In this document: positions 22,440 through 35,252 of the stretch, in pieces
Position numbering within the stretch: the stretch's first letter is position 1
Layout of the letters: every line of letters begins with the position of its first letter
Source: Sipunculus nudus
Taxonomy: Eukaryota; Annelida; Sipuncula; Golfingiida; Sipunculidae
Length of the DNA stretch: 64,000 bases
NCBI GenBank assembly: GCA_026874595.1
Contig: CM049307.1
Location: 74,128,643 to 74,192,642 of the forward strand
Direction of reading: 5' to 3'
Notes under the pieces: generated by a model
Databases searched by the model: none
What the model was told of the DNA's origin: nothing
Seen by the model: only the letters and a program-made list of their open reading frames with translations
Made by a program: the position numbers and the translations under genes

Positions 22440-22830
22440 ACATATTGCATCACCATGCCCATACACGTATCCCTATCCTCCGGAAGTCTGGGAGGCGACC
22501 TCGAGACTGGTCACACTCAGACAGTCCCAGGCGCTATGGTGTCTCTCCTTAGTCGAAGTCATCTCTCAGTGGTGCCAAAATTAGTCTAGCGACACCTCTC
22601 CTGTGAAGGGGTTTCCGTCTGAATTGTCCGAGTATCATTGTTTTCTCTCAACAGGGCTTTCTCTGTGACCGTCACGCCACAACGGTGGTTCATGTGTTTG
22701 ATGTCGAGGTCAGACCCCTAAAGCCGCCGGGAATGATTAACATAAAGGTCAAAGTGCACCTTCAAGGGGGCCTGTGACGGCGAGGACCTTCAGTTGAATA
22801 ACGCCAGGGTTACGAATAAGTGTAAGCTGC
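22440..22830. other. Repeat-free, balanced-composition block
   Basis: This block stands out from AT-rich flanks by near-balanced base composition and lack of simple repeats. No reading frame resembles a protein. It might be regulatory or an old untranslated exon; there is no direct evidence for either. Confidence 0.2.
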
Positions 22831-23256
22831 CCATTATAGGTACAAATGTTTTCATTGTTTCAAGTTCAAATGCAGTTATAAATTTCAGAGGCAAATAATT
22901 TAAGTGTATCTAGGTTTTTTTTTGGAAACACATATTGCACGTGACATGTCTCTTATTTGCATGAATAAATTAAGTTTACCTAAATTTCATATTCAATTTA
23001 ATTTCGCTTTGGTTACATATTTAATTTTTATTATATTCTGGCCATGCTGTCCTCATAATATCATTTCATGACTAACACTGAAGACCATTGACGACTATGC
23101 ATTGAAGACCTGTGTACATTTACATTTCCAATTAACTTCTGTCATATGATCCTCGTTTACACTTGAGTCTAATGAGTGAGCAAAAGATACGCTTAATAGA
23201 ATGCTGTTATGTATAATATGTTATTATAATGTTATGTTATAATTATATGTATAAAT

Positions 23257-23260
<4 letters not shown>

Positions 23261-23287
<27 letters not shown>
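23261..23287. repeat. (TA)n microsatellite
   Basis: An alternating TA tract in an AT-rich stretch. Confidence 0.9.
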
Positions 23288-23438
23288 GAAAGATAATATG
23301 ATCGTCTTGCCGTCATGTCGGTCATCATTATATGCATTATGTACTCTCTCTCTCATGGGCTCATCCAGTGATGCCGGCTGTCTAAGTTAGTCCCGGTGAC
23401 CCCGCATCAGGTAGCTCAGGTAATCAGGCTCAGATGCC

Positions 23439-23546
23439 AAATCAGTATCTGGTGTCAAATCAGGATCTGGTGTCAAATCAGGATCTGGTGTCAAATCAGG
23501 ATCTAGTGTCAAATCAAGATCTGGTGTCAAATCAAGATCTGGTGCC
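23439..23546. repeat. 18-bp minisatellite, six units
   Basis: Six tandem copies of AAATCAGGATCTGGTGTC with few differences. Because 18 is a multiple of three, the plus strand reads as a repeated hexapeptide (NQDLVS) inside a 78-codon open frame. Nothing outside the repeat supports coding. Confidence 0.95.
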
Positions 23547-24489
23547 CCTCTCAATATCAGGTGTCACGTCAGCCAATGGGGCTCATGGTGGATTTTGTCT
23601 AGGGTTAAAGCATGCGGACCACGGACATAAAAACACTCCCCAAAATCCAAAACATAAGACAATAGTCTAACATATACGTGATTTAATAGCTGGTGACAAG
23701 AAAACTGTGCTTAATATTAATATACAATGATTTGAGATAAGTGTACCTAACTGGGCCTGAGTTCTAGCCTTTTAAAACAGAGTGTGGAGTGGTACAATTA
23801 AAAAAACTTGTTAGACATTCAAGAACGATGATAAAATATATGAGGGGTGATTACTTAACTAAACTATGATTGAACTATCTCTAACCATACAAAACTATGC
23901 GTTGAAGTTGACACATGCACATTTAAGAGTAAATATTCCAATCTGGACTTATAAGTTCCATTCTAATGGTTTAAATACCAGGTCTTTACGATGAAGATGC
24001 ATAGTTAATAAACTTGATCATATGAAATTAATAGAAAAGCAATGGGTATACAGCTATGGGTATAATATTTCGTACATGCTGTAGAACCTGAGATTTTATC
24101 TAGATAAAAATAGAACATGATTAGTAGGCATGATTGAAAGTCGTTTTTTTCTCATAACGCATGCACAGACCAAATTCATATATAATGTTTTACAGGCTCT
24201 TGTAACATGGTTTAAATATTACTTATTACAGCATCTACGCATTTTGTTAAAGGTAAAAATTAGCGAGCATTGCCTAAAAAACTAGAAATATTCTACACAA
24301 TTACGGTCTCCAAACACAGGCAGTTCGGACGTCCATAATCTTGGAATTCCACGGGAAAGTTGCAGCTTTTACTTCTCATACAGGTGACCAATTTATTTAA
24401 AACTCTTGCCCCAAGGTCCGGAAAAGGGGGTCCAGGTCGAACTAAATTGGTCTTGTAAAAACGTTGTGGCGGTTTGAAAAGACTACCGA

Positions 24490-24560
24490 ACGCTACTATC
24501 TGAGCAATGGAGAGTGCCTCGTATTAGTTATTATAGTAAGTTGTATACACAATCCATGTA
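24490..24560 (+). repeat. 3' tail of the SINE family also seen near 34.9 and 46.3 kb
   Basis: GCAATGGAGAGTGCCT(C)GTATTAGTTATTAT and AATCCATGTAAAAT match the 3' ends of the other two copies (CATGGAGAATGCCTTGTATTAG there). No tRNA-like head is visible upstream, so it is a 5'-truncated or eroded copy. Confidence 0.6.
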
Positions 24561-27404
24561 AAATTAATTAAGGGGGTTGCGGACTCCTTCGATCGACTCC
24601 CTCTGGATCTGCTTCTGGTATTACGCCTTCTTCAGTAGCTTGCTTAGGATCTTGTTGACAATGGCAATTTAATTTAATGCTATTTAGGCAAAAAGGCGTG
24701 GATGCTTCCTTTGTTTTGTTGTATTGTAGATCTATTTGCTTTAGCAGCTCTCATTATCATCATCCTCAATCTTTTTGTCATAGAAAATTAATATTCATTT
24801 TAACTTTGACTGGTGTTATTTTTGTCACTAATGTGAGTTCATTATTTCAACAAATTTTAAATATCTCATATTATATCGTATATCTTATGGAGCATCGAGT
24901 CCTAGCCTGTCAATATATACCCAAAAGGCCTTCTGTTAACATGAATAAGTGTTTTATGACACATTGTGGTCTATATTCATTAATATTCCCATTAATTGTT
25001 GAGCATATTACTATATATTCATAAATATATCTATAGGTGTTTGTTACACAATGAGCTCCATATTCATTAGTAAATCCAGAGGCCATCTGTTGCACATTGG
25101 GATACATTTCTGTTTCACAATTTGCATAAAATTAAAGGGCCAAGAAATAAACAAAAAAGTTTAATGTAGACGTATACTGTGTAGACGCCAGTGACAGTTC
25201 TCCATTCGTTCAGTACCTAATATGCTACGTCTGATGACAAATAGCGTTTATTGTGACGTGCCCTCTTTAGACATTCTCCAGAACTGATGTGGTTAATAAA
25301 GCTTCTAGTCATATTTTCATAAAACTGCCTCCATATCCAATCTACCACTGGTAGAATAAACGATTGTGCAGAGAAAAGGTGGTCCAATAAAACAAGCATA
25401 TAATTGAAGATTTCTAGATTAAAGACATTTGTCGACCAAACTTTTCAATTCACGTGATTGATGGTATACTCTGCGTACAAATTAATGAACTCATGGTGAG
25501 AAGAGTAAATAAAACACCCCTGTGACGGATGTATGAACAATGCAGTGTTGACAAACGAAATCACCCATATAACCTAAGGTGGTTGGTTGGACAAATGTGT
25601 GAAAGTTGAAAAGTCACCAGTTGCTAACTGCTCTTTTCAAAACTGATTCGTCTGATTTGCCGCCAGATGTCCTCGTTGAATGGTTTTGATTATTTCAGCG
25701 GGTCCCCCTAATGTTATAAACACATAATTATATAAACAAAACCAAAAGTCTGCATGCAGTGGGCTTTTTCTGGCCTATTTTTTACAAGGTTTTAGCGATT
25801 ACCTTCAGGTACTAGACGTCAGATAACGGAATAGGCCCCTTTAAGTGAGCACTGCTCATTATAAAGAAGAACATTGTAGGCTTATTTGTACATATTTTGT
25901 GCAGACCGTGAGTTTACGTGACACTTCTGATACCGGCAGTGTATATCCTGCAGGTACTATCCGGTTTGGATGAGGTCATTTGACCAAAACCTATTACCTT
26001 GTGTCACCAGAGGACTGTGACTTAGTCCTCTTATTAGTGTAGCATGTTCAAGTAGGGAGTATAACCAAATGATTGTTTTTATTATTTATTGTAATTAATA
26101 TGGAGTATTATGTTCAGATGTAAGCGTGAGAACTAAGGTTATTCTCAAACACACGTGCCTCGCTTGATATTAGTTTCACTACAGTTTAATTCTGTGGAAG
26201 CCGTCTCTGTCTAGACGATCTCTAAAGTAACGTTATTAATTGTAGACTTCAAGGGTCGAACGTCTGCTTAGTTTGCTTTTTTTAGAGTTTAGTCTCCGGA
26301 GGCGGGTCCATCTTAATATTCATGTAATTATTGATGGTCGGCATAATAAAATGTGATGATTGGCCAGGGGATGGTCGGGACTTTAGTGGAAGAGCCCATC
26401 AAGTCTGGGTTTGTATGATTAGCTGTAAAATGCACCTATTGAAAGGAGCCGAAGAAGGAAACTTGATCAAACGTGAAATTTTTAATTCATATCACGTCTC
26501 ACATTTCTCAACTATTTCTAGCTTCCATACTTGCCAGTTCGATAAAACTACTTTCCTCAAGCAAATATCAGCACCTGGTTAGCTGGCAGGAAGATTAACG
26601 CACGGACAGAGAGAAACCTCGCGTCAAAAACCTCATCCGACTTAAATCCAAAATCCATCTAACAATTATTCGCCTTAAACCTATTCTTCTTTGAAATTTC
26701 TTCAGAACCCAGCCCCAGACTGTACACAGATAAAAAAATAAATAGAGCGCATACTTCGGCCAAGCCGTAAAGATCCCAACTGATTCTTAATGGATTGTCT
26801 TAAATTAAATGGGGACGTCCCTAGCTGGTACATGTATCATTCCTCTACAAAAACCCTTGAAGTTCAGTAGTTTCTGTCTTATTTATCATGCAAACAAACA
26901 AAGAAACCATCAAACAGACAAAGGAAAATTTATTTTAACGATCGAATAGACAAATATATGTAGCCGAAGACGATGGATTTGGCATAACATCTGTACATCT
27001 CTACTAGAATGAAGAAAGTTTGGTTCGCTTGTTAAGCTGCAAATTCCTCGCCAAAACCTACAGCATAAAATAAATAAATGAAATTGGGAAATTAAATACT
27101 AATGGAAGGTGTTTACCGGGGCAGCAGTCACACACTAACACGGGCTTCAGTCTATCCGCAGTGGTAGGTGTATAATATGTCTCACTGGTAAATGTCAGAG
27201 GTGAAATATCTAGCCTAAGTGCTTGACAGATGGACTAGCTTGTCACGTGACTGGATCAGCTTCTGGTGGCTTCTTCCCAGCAGAAGTGTCTGACTGAGCT
27301 TCCCTTGAAGTCACATTTAGCATGTCTGTAATAATCAATTTAATATAAAGAGTTAAATAATTCGACATATGCAGAAGGAGATCTTCTCTTAAAAGCTTCA
27401 CCTA
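24561..27404. other. Unassigned stretch
   Basis: No gene family recognised. A short imperfect repetition near 24,950-25,100 (ACACATTGTGGTCTATATTC and ACACAATGAGCTCCATATTC) is present. The 115-codon open frame at 24,677-25,024 is hydrophobic, AT-driven and overlaps this repetition. Confidence 0.35.
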
Positions 27405-27720
27405 TTACCTACGCCAGGAGGGTACGCGTTCATCTACGTTTATGTGTGTGTGTTTGTGTGCGTGTTTGTTCACAACATAACTAAGGCAATCAAGAAGGGA
27501 ATCTCTTGAAACTTTCGGTAATGGGCCAATGAGGAACCAATTAGATCTTGCTATTGATCCGGCACCTAATCCAGGTTACGGAACATCATCAAAGAATATT
27601 CAAAAACGGACTTATGCACGAATGAGTTTTTGGAGCATCCCACAATCCCCTCCCCCATGGCGGCGGCCTGCAATCCGTTGAATGCAGACTTTCGGAAAGA
27701 AAGTTTCCCATGGTAATTTA
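27405..27720 (+). repeat. Dispersed repeat of unknown class, copy 2
   Basis: Partner of 22,115-22,420, with a longer GTGT-rich section. The end with CCCATGGCGGCGGCCTGCA corresponds to the CACATGGCGGAAGCTTG of copy 1. Confidence 0.6.
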
Positions 27721-30399
27721 AATACATTCGTTTATTCCCAACTCATATCTGTATGACTGTTGATTCTTAAGGTAAAATAAAAAAAGAGGTTACAGAATTA
27801 TCCTGAAGCAGAGAACCATTTTGTTCAATTTGTACCACTATTGCGCTTTTAGCAACAGATATTGGCTTTTACTATGCATCAAGTTGAGAATATGTCCAAG
27901 ACAGTTGCTGGCGGAATTGATCTTTTTATCAAACTACCCCGATTAGGAATGAAAGGACCAAAACAAATAACAGACTTATTATCTGATTATTAAGGGTTTT
28001 GTCATTCCAAAAAAGTCAGCAATACATGAGTATACGCACTGAAATCCGTTAGATTAGATTTACATTAAATTTATAATAACACAAACACTTTAATACGGTC
28101 AAGGGGCTGCGTCCTCAAATGCCTTGGAGTGAAAATTAATCCAAATTAGTTCCTATTCATTTCTCTTCTTTCCTTTTTCGTTATTACACTTTTACACCAG
28201 ATCTGAATAAGGCTGATTTTTCAAAAGAGTAATACTCTCAAATAACAGGTTTGCATCTGATATTAATTTTTTTTACCTTGACCTTATATTTAAGGTCGTC
28301 ACTGGAGCAGACATTTGGCGATCGCTCTAACTGAAGTTTAGACATAGCCTGAGGATCCCTTCTACAGACGACCCTGTGAACTTCAGCGAAAGTCTTAGTG
28401 TAGGAATGGACGGGTCTCAGAAGGCTCACCTTGAATCAAACAAAGCTCCATTAATGTAAAAGCTCTACCACAATGTCATAAAGCTTAAGTGTATGTGTGA
28501 CTTCCGGCATTATAGCTGTGTAAAGTAAGGTTTGTAACGTCAGTAAACCGTCTTAAACCTTCATGGAGCTTGCTTTTAGCGGTAACTAAGCCATTATTCA
28601 AGCTGCGCCTTATACATAAATAAGCAAACTCCATTAATTACATAGGGTAGTTTTCTAATTAATGTGTTCGATTGGTTTTGCATCCTTAAAAACTATACAT
28701 GGTTTGGGTTTTCACAAAGTGCCACTGCCCCGACCTTCCCTGCGACTACTCAAAGTAGTTACAAAGGGTTAGAGTTTTCTTTATAGTTGGTGTAGCATTA
28801 CAAAGCCACAACATGCAGCGTGTAATGAAGATTTTGCGTTTTTTTACCTCTGCAGGGAGATATATTGTCCACCATATTACAGAAAAGGAAGTTGAATATC
28901 TTGATTTAGTCTTCTGCATAAAACAGGTTACATGTGCATTGTAAACTGTTTTATGTATATAACTTTGGCTTCTTCAGAAAGAAGCCAGTCTTATAGAGAG
29001 CATTACCCTTTTTAGGTATACTGCCTCACGGAAGTACAGTTCATGTATGTAAAGGGCGTCCAAAATTGTGTTAAGCTCAGGTTCATTTCCTAAACGTCCA
29101 CAAAATGGGTTTTGTAAATGTGGTGAAGATCCCTGTATTACCAAAGGATAAACTTTTATGTAATCAGAGCTGGAGGATCACTATCAGGTCAATGCCTTTC
29201 TTATGTTTTATGACCCAAGGCCATAAACAGTTATATATGGCTGCCTACGGTATGTGTTGTGGTGGTCTGAGCTTTGCTGTGGCCTCCCTCAGGGTCCCTT
29301 TAAAGACCTATACGTCCTTCAGTAGCAGCTAAATATACCTCCGGACAATAGAGCCAGTTGACTATAGGTTGCCAGCTATGGCTACCTTGTTGATACCCGA
29401 TCAGACGTTTATTTCTTCTTCCGCCGTCATAAAGAGTAATCAAATTACCGAGATTCCGCAGAAATGGTAGCGGATGGCAATCCCATATCTACTGAGAACC
29501 AGCAAACTGTTGAGGCCTGCATTACGATCAATCTATGATGACGTCAGGAGACATGTACAAACTCTTTTTCGAGGTGGATACTGCTCTTAGCATGTGATGG
29601 AACTTCCGTTATGTTTCAAGATATTTTTTTTTCGGCACACATTTCAATTTACAGTTTGGAAGTTTTCCATCATTCTCCTGTTAAAACTCCATCAGCACTT
29701 TTACAGACTACAAGTTTTGGTTTTCTATTTATTCATAATTTGACTTAATCAATATATTAAAAAGTTGGCTTCAACAAACAAACGTTTAAATTGGCAATAT
29801 AACAATGTAAAAAAAATTAGGCAACATACCTATGATAAATAATGTTCGATGCTTTAGCCATTAATTTACTCATTTTCTAATATTAAATAGACCAGACTTT
29901 TTTTTAGATAACCCACATATATCATCCCAATGCAAACGCAGAAAGAAAATCCAGTTGAATACAGGAAAGCAAACTTATCAGCAAGTAAATAAAAGAGGAC
30001 CGTGTCAGGATCTGAATCTTGATTTTTCGAGATAGTTTCGCATTGTTCTACGAGTAACTATTTCAGTGATGTTAATAACAGAAAAAAACAATTAAAACGA
30101 TAATTTTAAACTATATATGCAAACATCCCAAATGAAGAATTCACTGTTAGTCGCTATCCATTATCTGCTGTTGCATTCTCCCCTCTCCATCGCTCTCTCT
30201 CTGCGTTGTGGTATTAATTCTTCAAATTAAATATTATCTGTGTGCCATGTTTGGCTGTCGGTCGGCCTGAGTTGACTTCTATTTCAAAATATGTCTCACA
30301 TCTCCACACCACACCTACTCTCACACAGGCAAACATGGCTGACATCTTAGCTCCCTGTAGTCGTTGTTAGTGTTGCATTACCAGCTCAATAACAGAAAG
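27721..30399. other. Unassigned, repeat-poor stretch
   Basis: No gene or repeat family recognised. The segment around 28,500-28,680 contains several AATTA/TTAAT homeodomain-type cores (CCATTAATTACATAGG, TTCTAATTAATG) in repeat-free sequence and could be regulatory; this is not demonstrable from one genome. Confidence 0.25.
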
Positions 30400-31060
30400 A
30401 GGTCTAAACATGCGTCCCCTTTAATAATACCGACCATCCCCCGGGCGTTCCCTTTGTTCTACCTGTATCCATTAAGTGAGATGCTGTCCTTGTATCTCCA
30501 TCCTCTCGCCACAAGACCCGCTGGGGTTACCACAGCCAGTATTACCTACCTCAACAACACAGCGTGACAAAGCCGTGAATAGACCGGATGTCCGTCTATA
30601 TTTGGACCAATCAGGAACGCATGCGAATCATGCCTCAAGTGAAAGCCGATATAACTGATATGTGAATGAAAATATCAAAATCTCTCTATGTGTGACTGTG
30701 GGTGGACATGTGTTGGTGTGAGCGGGGAGAAACACGCGTTAGTAATAAAAAAATGATAAATTAAGTGGTTTGTTCTGATATTCTATTCAAAGAAAGACCA
30801 ATAGTTCGAACCTTGTGTCTCGAACGATATCCGAGTTCAGCTTAACAATTTCCAAAAATAAAAATGCGGATACGACTTGTTCTTTCTCGTTGTTTGTCAT
30901 CATTTCTACAAACGATGTGTTACCAACGGTCACCAACAATTTGTTATAACCGTTGAATACTTTCTAGATTGCAAGAAACCTTTTAAGTGAGAGATAATTT
31001 ATTCATTAAATTATAAATCGCATTTTCAAGGTGGCTTTGTCCTGATATTCCACAAGGCCC
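30400..31060 (+). repeat. Diverged direct duplication, copy 1
   Basis: Aligns with 31,655-32,290 in the same orientation. Shared blocks in order: GGGCGTTCCCTTTGTTCTACCT, GAGAT...TGTCCTT, CGTGACAAA, AGACCGGATG, GATATAACTG, GTGGACATG, TTCAAAGAAAG, AAAATGCGGATA and CGGTCACC. The identity is patchy, so the event is old. Confidence 0.75.
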
Positions 31061-31229
31061 TGGTATACCTTCTTGCCATATAAATGCTTGGTTACGACAT
31101 TTTTAGAAACTATAGATAATTATCATCCTAAACAGTTCTGTTTGGTAACGTATATTTGTTGGATAGAGATTTGCAATTAAAGGAAGATCCATGTTCTCCG
31201 AAATAATAATAATAATAGAATCCAGGCCT

Positions 31230-31665
31230 GCTGGTTTATGTTTCAGGTGTAAACGTTGGATGAGTTCCAATATGCTAATGCTAAATCAGGAAAACTTTGA
31301 ATTTCAATTTTCACCCGAAAACTCGGGTTCTTTCTCCAAATGACTGCAACATGTCTATTGAAAATGTTGCATTTGCTCCATCTAGTCATGTTAAAGATTT
31401 GGTTGTACTTCAAGATGGTTCCTCATCTATTGATAAACTGGTATATATGCAATAACAAGGTCCTGCTACCAAATGATACGCAAAATTGGAAAGATAAGAC
31501 AATATATAACGACTGATGCTTGCAGAACTTTAGTTAATTCTATGGAAATTTCTAGACTTAATTATGCAAATAGGTTGTTATATAGAAGACCAAAATATTT
31601 CAAGTGAGTTTTGCGTCATCGTCTGAATACCATACAGAGTGCTAAACAAGTGTTGTCTTTAATTA
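31230..31665 (+). pseudogene. LINE reverse-transcriptase 3' remnant (CR1/L2-like)
   Basis: Plus-strand blocks read RWMSSNMLMLNQ (about 31,255-31,290), SSHVKDL (about 31,380), YQMIRKIGKIRQYITTDACR (about 31,467-31,530) and LVNSMEISRLNYANRLLY (31,530-31,585). This is the order and wording of the thumb and distal part of non-LTR reverse transcriptases of the CR1/Jockey-L2 group, including the ...YANxLLYG signature. At least two frame changes separate the blocks. Neither the catalytic YxDD domain nor an endonuclease is present here. It ends just where the second copy of the local duplication begins. Confidence 0.72.
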
Positions 31666-32290
31666 AACCGGCCTTGCCCGGGGCGTTCCCTTTGTTCTAC
31701 CTCTACCCTGTAACTGAGATATTGTCCTTCACACATTTACCTGTTACATGGCTCTGCCGCCAGCAGCATCTGCGCCTTTTGAACTATACAACGTGACAAA
31801 TCCATTAACAGACCGGATGGCCACCTGTATATGTAACAAAGAGAGATGAATGCTTATCATACCCCAGGTCAAAACTGATATAACTGGTGGACATGTTGGG
31901 GGGGGGGGGGGGGGGGGGGGGGCAAGACGGATAATGAAAAAGGCGTAAGTTGAACATGTTTTGGTTTGTTGGAATATGTACTTCAAAGAAAGGAAGTTTT
32001 TTTTTATCATTACCTCAAACAAACGTTAATTTCGAACCGCTTAACGATTTCTCAGAAATTAAAATGCGGATAATATTTCATTATTTTCGCAACTGGTTAT
32101 AATGTTTAAAAATAAATATAACGAACGGTCACCGAAATTTAAAAAAATTGTATTTTTTAAAATTCTTCCAGGGTTACATGATTACATGCGACTGAACGAT
32201 AATTATTAAATTCATGACGTAAAATGCTTGCCTTGAGACACTTGTGGAAGTTATCATTGTACTTCTTCACAAGAATATGCGCGGCCTTTA
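31655..32290 (+). repeat. Diverged direct duplication, copy 2
   Basis: Partner of 30,400-31,060, offset about 1.25 kb. A 25-bp poly(G) run (31,898-31,922) replaces a short GTGTTGGTGTG stretch of copy 1. The proximity of the LINE remnant to its left edge suggests the duplicated block may be the 3' tail of that LINE family, with two tails in tandem. Confidence 0.7.
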
Positions 32291-32733
32291 TCCAACACGG
32301 ACGGTTATCAGGACTACGCATGTCTAAGGATTTAAATTCTGAATATTGATGTTCCTACGGTGGCTTGTATAGCACACACACACACAATTATTTTTATATC
32401 GTTCCCACAAGATAGTATCTCGGGGCCACGCGATAATTATCTCGTTCCCACGCGATACTATTGCTTTAGAACGAGATAAATTTAGATAGACAACTCCAAA
32501 AGACCTATATTTTAAATCCTTAAGGCATGTTTCTCTACACTGGATGAAGACTACTGTCAGTTATTTGCATGCATATGGAGCGGGCTTATAAACTGACACC
32601 TGAAATGATGCCACCGGGTCTCACAACACTCTTGGGCCATGTTAGTTCAGAGAATGGGTCATCTGGGGGGGGGGGGGGGGGGGGGGGTAGTTCGGTTAAA
32701 ATGGGTTATACTCAATTTTGTAACAAACAATTG
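32291..32733. other. Unassigned stretch with short CTCGTTCCCACGCGATA-type repeats and poly(G)
   Basis: At 32,400-32,480 CTCG(G/T)(G/T)(C)CCACGCGATA occurs twice with GATAATTATC between, followed by GAACGAGATA; this resembles degenerate miniature-element repeats. A 23-bp poly(G) run lies at 32,665-32,687. No gene. Confidence 0.45.
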
Positions 32734-32737
32734 TTAA

Positions 32738-34913
32738 CCGTAATCAGAGTTTCCACCAAAGACGTCACCGTCCATAATACGGCGTGCCATGGCCGGAACA
32801 TCAGTGATAGCAGGGCATCATTTTTACCACAATATCAATAATAATATGACATAAACTATAACGTGAACTCAAAGATGACCCGACATAATATATAACATGA
32901 CATCAGTGATACCATTATTTATAACGTTATATGAATGACAAAAAACATCAATAGTAAGACGACATAAGTGAAAATGTGACGTCAGCGATGACAAAATATA
33001 TCCAGGCAAAATTACATGACCGATTTTTAGCTATTCCCGCCTATATTACGACCCAGTACATCTGACCGGCCCGGTGTGCCACTACATTTGATCCAGACAA
33101 AGAATAAACAGTTTCACGCCGATGAACATATATATTTCAAGAAAGTAGTCGGGGACCACAGTGTACTCCGCCAGGACCTTCTCACATGTAGGAGGTATTC
33201 AACAACTCCATTTACTGGTCAGCTGACTCTGGGTCTCTTCAGGGACAAAGTTTTTAGTTACGTATGTCACAATAGACTGAAACAATATGATTTTGATTCA
33301 GATTATACCTAAAATTTAATAGATTGTTCCTGGGGCTTTATCCTATCTCTCCACAAATTTTCAACAGAATCTGTTCAGATTTTATTGCGCAAAACTGCTC
33401 ATAGACAAGTCTGGGGTAAAACATAACATCTCCCGCCATCTAGCGGAGGTTTTATAATTCTCTATGTAACTGAACTCCTGTCACACTTAATTTTAAATAA
33501 AAAAAAAGTATTTCATATTTTCTCACGCCATTAGATAGACTCTATCAACAGGCATGTATACTTTACCCGAACTAATGGAATAACGTGACAGGGTATGGCA
33601 AATAGAGGGAACATGCTTTTAATCATAGTGGGTTTATCAGCAGTTTTTCTCGCATATAACTGTAACACGTGCTCAAAATACAAAGGAAGTTACAGTCTGT
33701 GGGCTTTCTTATTTCGTTGGTCCACCATGTTTTTTCCATCTAAAGCCAAGAACTGACAGGTAAGGCATTATAGGGAACTTCGGTTTTAATCATACGTAGG
33801 TCGATAAAATGTATGCCGGCTGCATACTCTAATATAACATCAGACAAAATACCGCGGTTGTCATGAGACAACAAAGCTTTCTTCATTACCTATGACGGCA
33901 AATTACTATTGTCACGGCAGAAAAAAGGTCACTTATGTTAAGTAATAATGACATCTTCAAATGAGCTTCAGTGGGTTCGTCCAAGGTACACTGAAGTGAA
34001 GCGTATTGGATTTGGTCGAAAACGGTCAATTTTTTTATCCGATTATCTCACTACATTATCAGTTTATAAAAAAAACAACCGAAGCTGATTATTCAATTAA
34101 GTAAGATATACTCTCCTAGACTGGCCCCTTGTTGTTGTAAGGTAAAGTATGCTTTGTCCTGAGTACAAGTTGTATCCATAACAAAGCGCCCTTCAGCTCA
34201 CAGTAGTAACATAACAAATCTACAATAGATATAAAGCTGAGATTTGCCCGGTTGCCTTCTCCCTGTCTTGTTGTCATGGATACAACAGATGATATGTAAC
34301 CACTATACAACTGGGAAATGTATATATTTAAAAAAAAATGTTGTAACTTGATTGGTATAAAATGATGCGTTCAGCAGGGCAAAAATAGCGCTGGGTGGTT
34401 AGTTTTAGAGCTAAAATCTTGTGTGTTGTTAAAATATTCTTTTTTTTTTGGATGAAAAAATAATCTTGATAATTTTGTATTCGTTGTAATAGATGTATCT
34501 ATGAATACAAGACCCTGCCGCTTCTCGGTGCATGGAAACGACAGATAAGGGGGAAAAAATTCAAATCTTTAAAATGTATGACATCGCTCTAAATATGATG
34601 AAATGTGTATTTTACCTGAATAGGCCGACTGTTGTACGTCAGGTTACCCGTTTTCGCCCCTTTTTGATTACGCCAAGGCCTTCCCTATTTGATCGCACGA
34701 TTGATCCACGATCTGGTGTTGGCACGATCAGTTTTTAAAAATTTGCCCCGATTGGTCAAGAGTACTTGATACCCGTGGTAAAGAAACTGGTGGCACGACT
34801 GGTGGCACCCGGATTGATGACGAATCATGTCGATCAGTATTGACCATGGGACTGGTTTTCGTGACAAGCGACCAACCGTGCGACTAGTCGTGGTTTCTAT
34901 AAATTTTATTTAT
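32738..34913 (+). repeat. Left arm of long inverted repeat
   Basis: Reverse complement of the right arm, by eye about 85-90 percent identical where aligned. Clear blocks: the outer 55 bp; 33,283-33,450 (TCCCGCCATCTAGCGGAGGT); 34,100-34,320 (CTAGACTGGCCCCTTGTTGT, GTCCTGAGTACAAGTTGTAT); 34,690-34,900 (CAAGAGTACTTGATACC, GGTGGCACGACTGGTGGCAC). It carries about 450 bp (about 32,840-33,283) absent from the right arm and bordered by ACAATAT on both sides, so probably an insertion. Confidence 0.93.
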
Positions 34914-35105
34914 TTTATATGGATTTTACGACTATTTATAACAACTAATACAAGGCACTCTCCATGTCTCGGATGATTGAAGTCTGTAGAGATGAACGAA
35001 ACATGAGGACCCGGAGAAAACCACCGACTTTGGACTCTCCGGGGTTCGAATCCGGGTCGTCACCAGAGGGAGACGAGCTTTTTAACACTCAACTGTCCAG
35101 GTCCT
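34893..35105 (-). mobile_element. tRNA-related SINE, minus orientation
   Basis: On the minus strand: a head ending in GATTCGAACCCCGG (B-box-like), then AGTCGGTGGTTTTCTCCGGG, then GGAGAGTGCCTTGTATTAGT and an A-rich tail. It matches 46,168-46,395 through head, body and tail. The GTTTTCTCCGGGT block is typical of SINE-like repeats widespread in molluscs. It lies at the inner edge of the left inverted arm. Confidence 0.78.
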
Positions 35106-35207
35106 ATTCAACTGGGTATAGATCTATTCAACGCTTAACCCTGAAGTCATTGTTCGCGTGTCGAATTTATTGGTATACCGCTATTACTAAATATAATGAT
35201 AATATTG

Positions 35208-35250
35208 ATAATAATAATAATAATAAGAAGAAGAAGAAGAAGAAGAAGAA
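35208..35250. repeat. (AAT)n(AAG)n microsatellite
   Basis: AAT repeats pass into eight or so AAG repeats. Confidence 0.93.
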
Positions 35251-35252
35251 TT

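Noticed and set aside
23434-23670. Protein with repeated NQDLVS hexapeptide
   Set aside because: The frame is open only because the minisatellite unit is 18 bp; the flanking codons look non-coding.
24677-25024. 115-codon open frame as a gene
   Set aside because: Hydrophobic, AT-driven composition over an imperfect local repetition, with no family resemblance.
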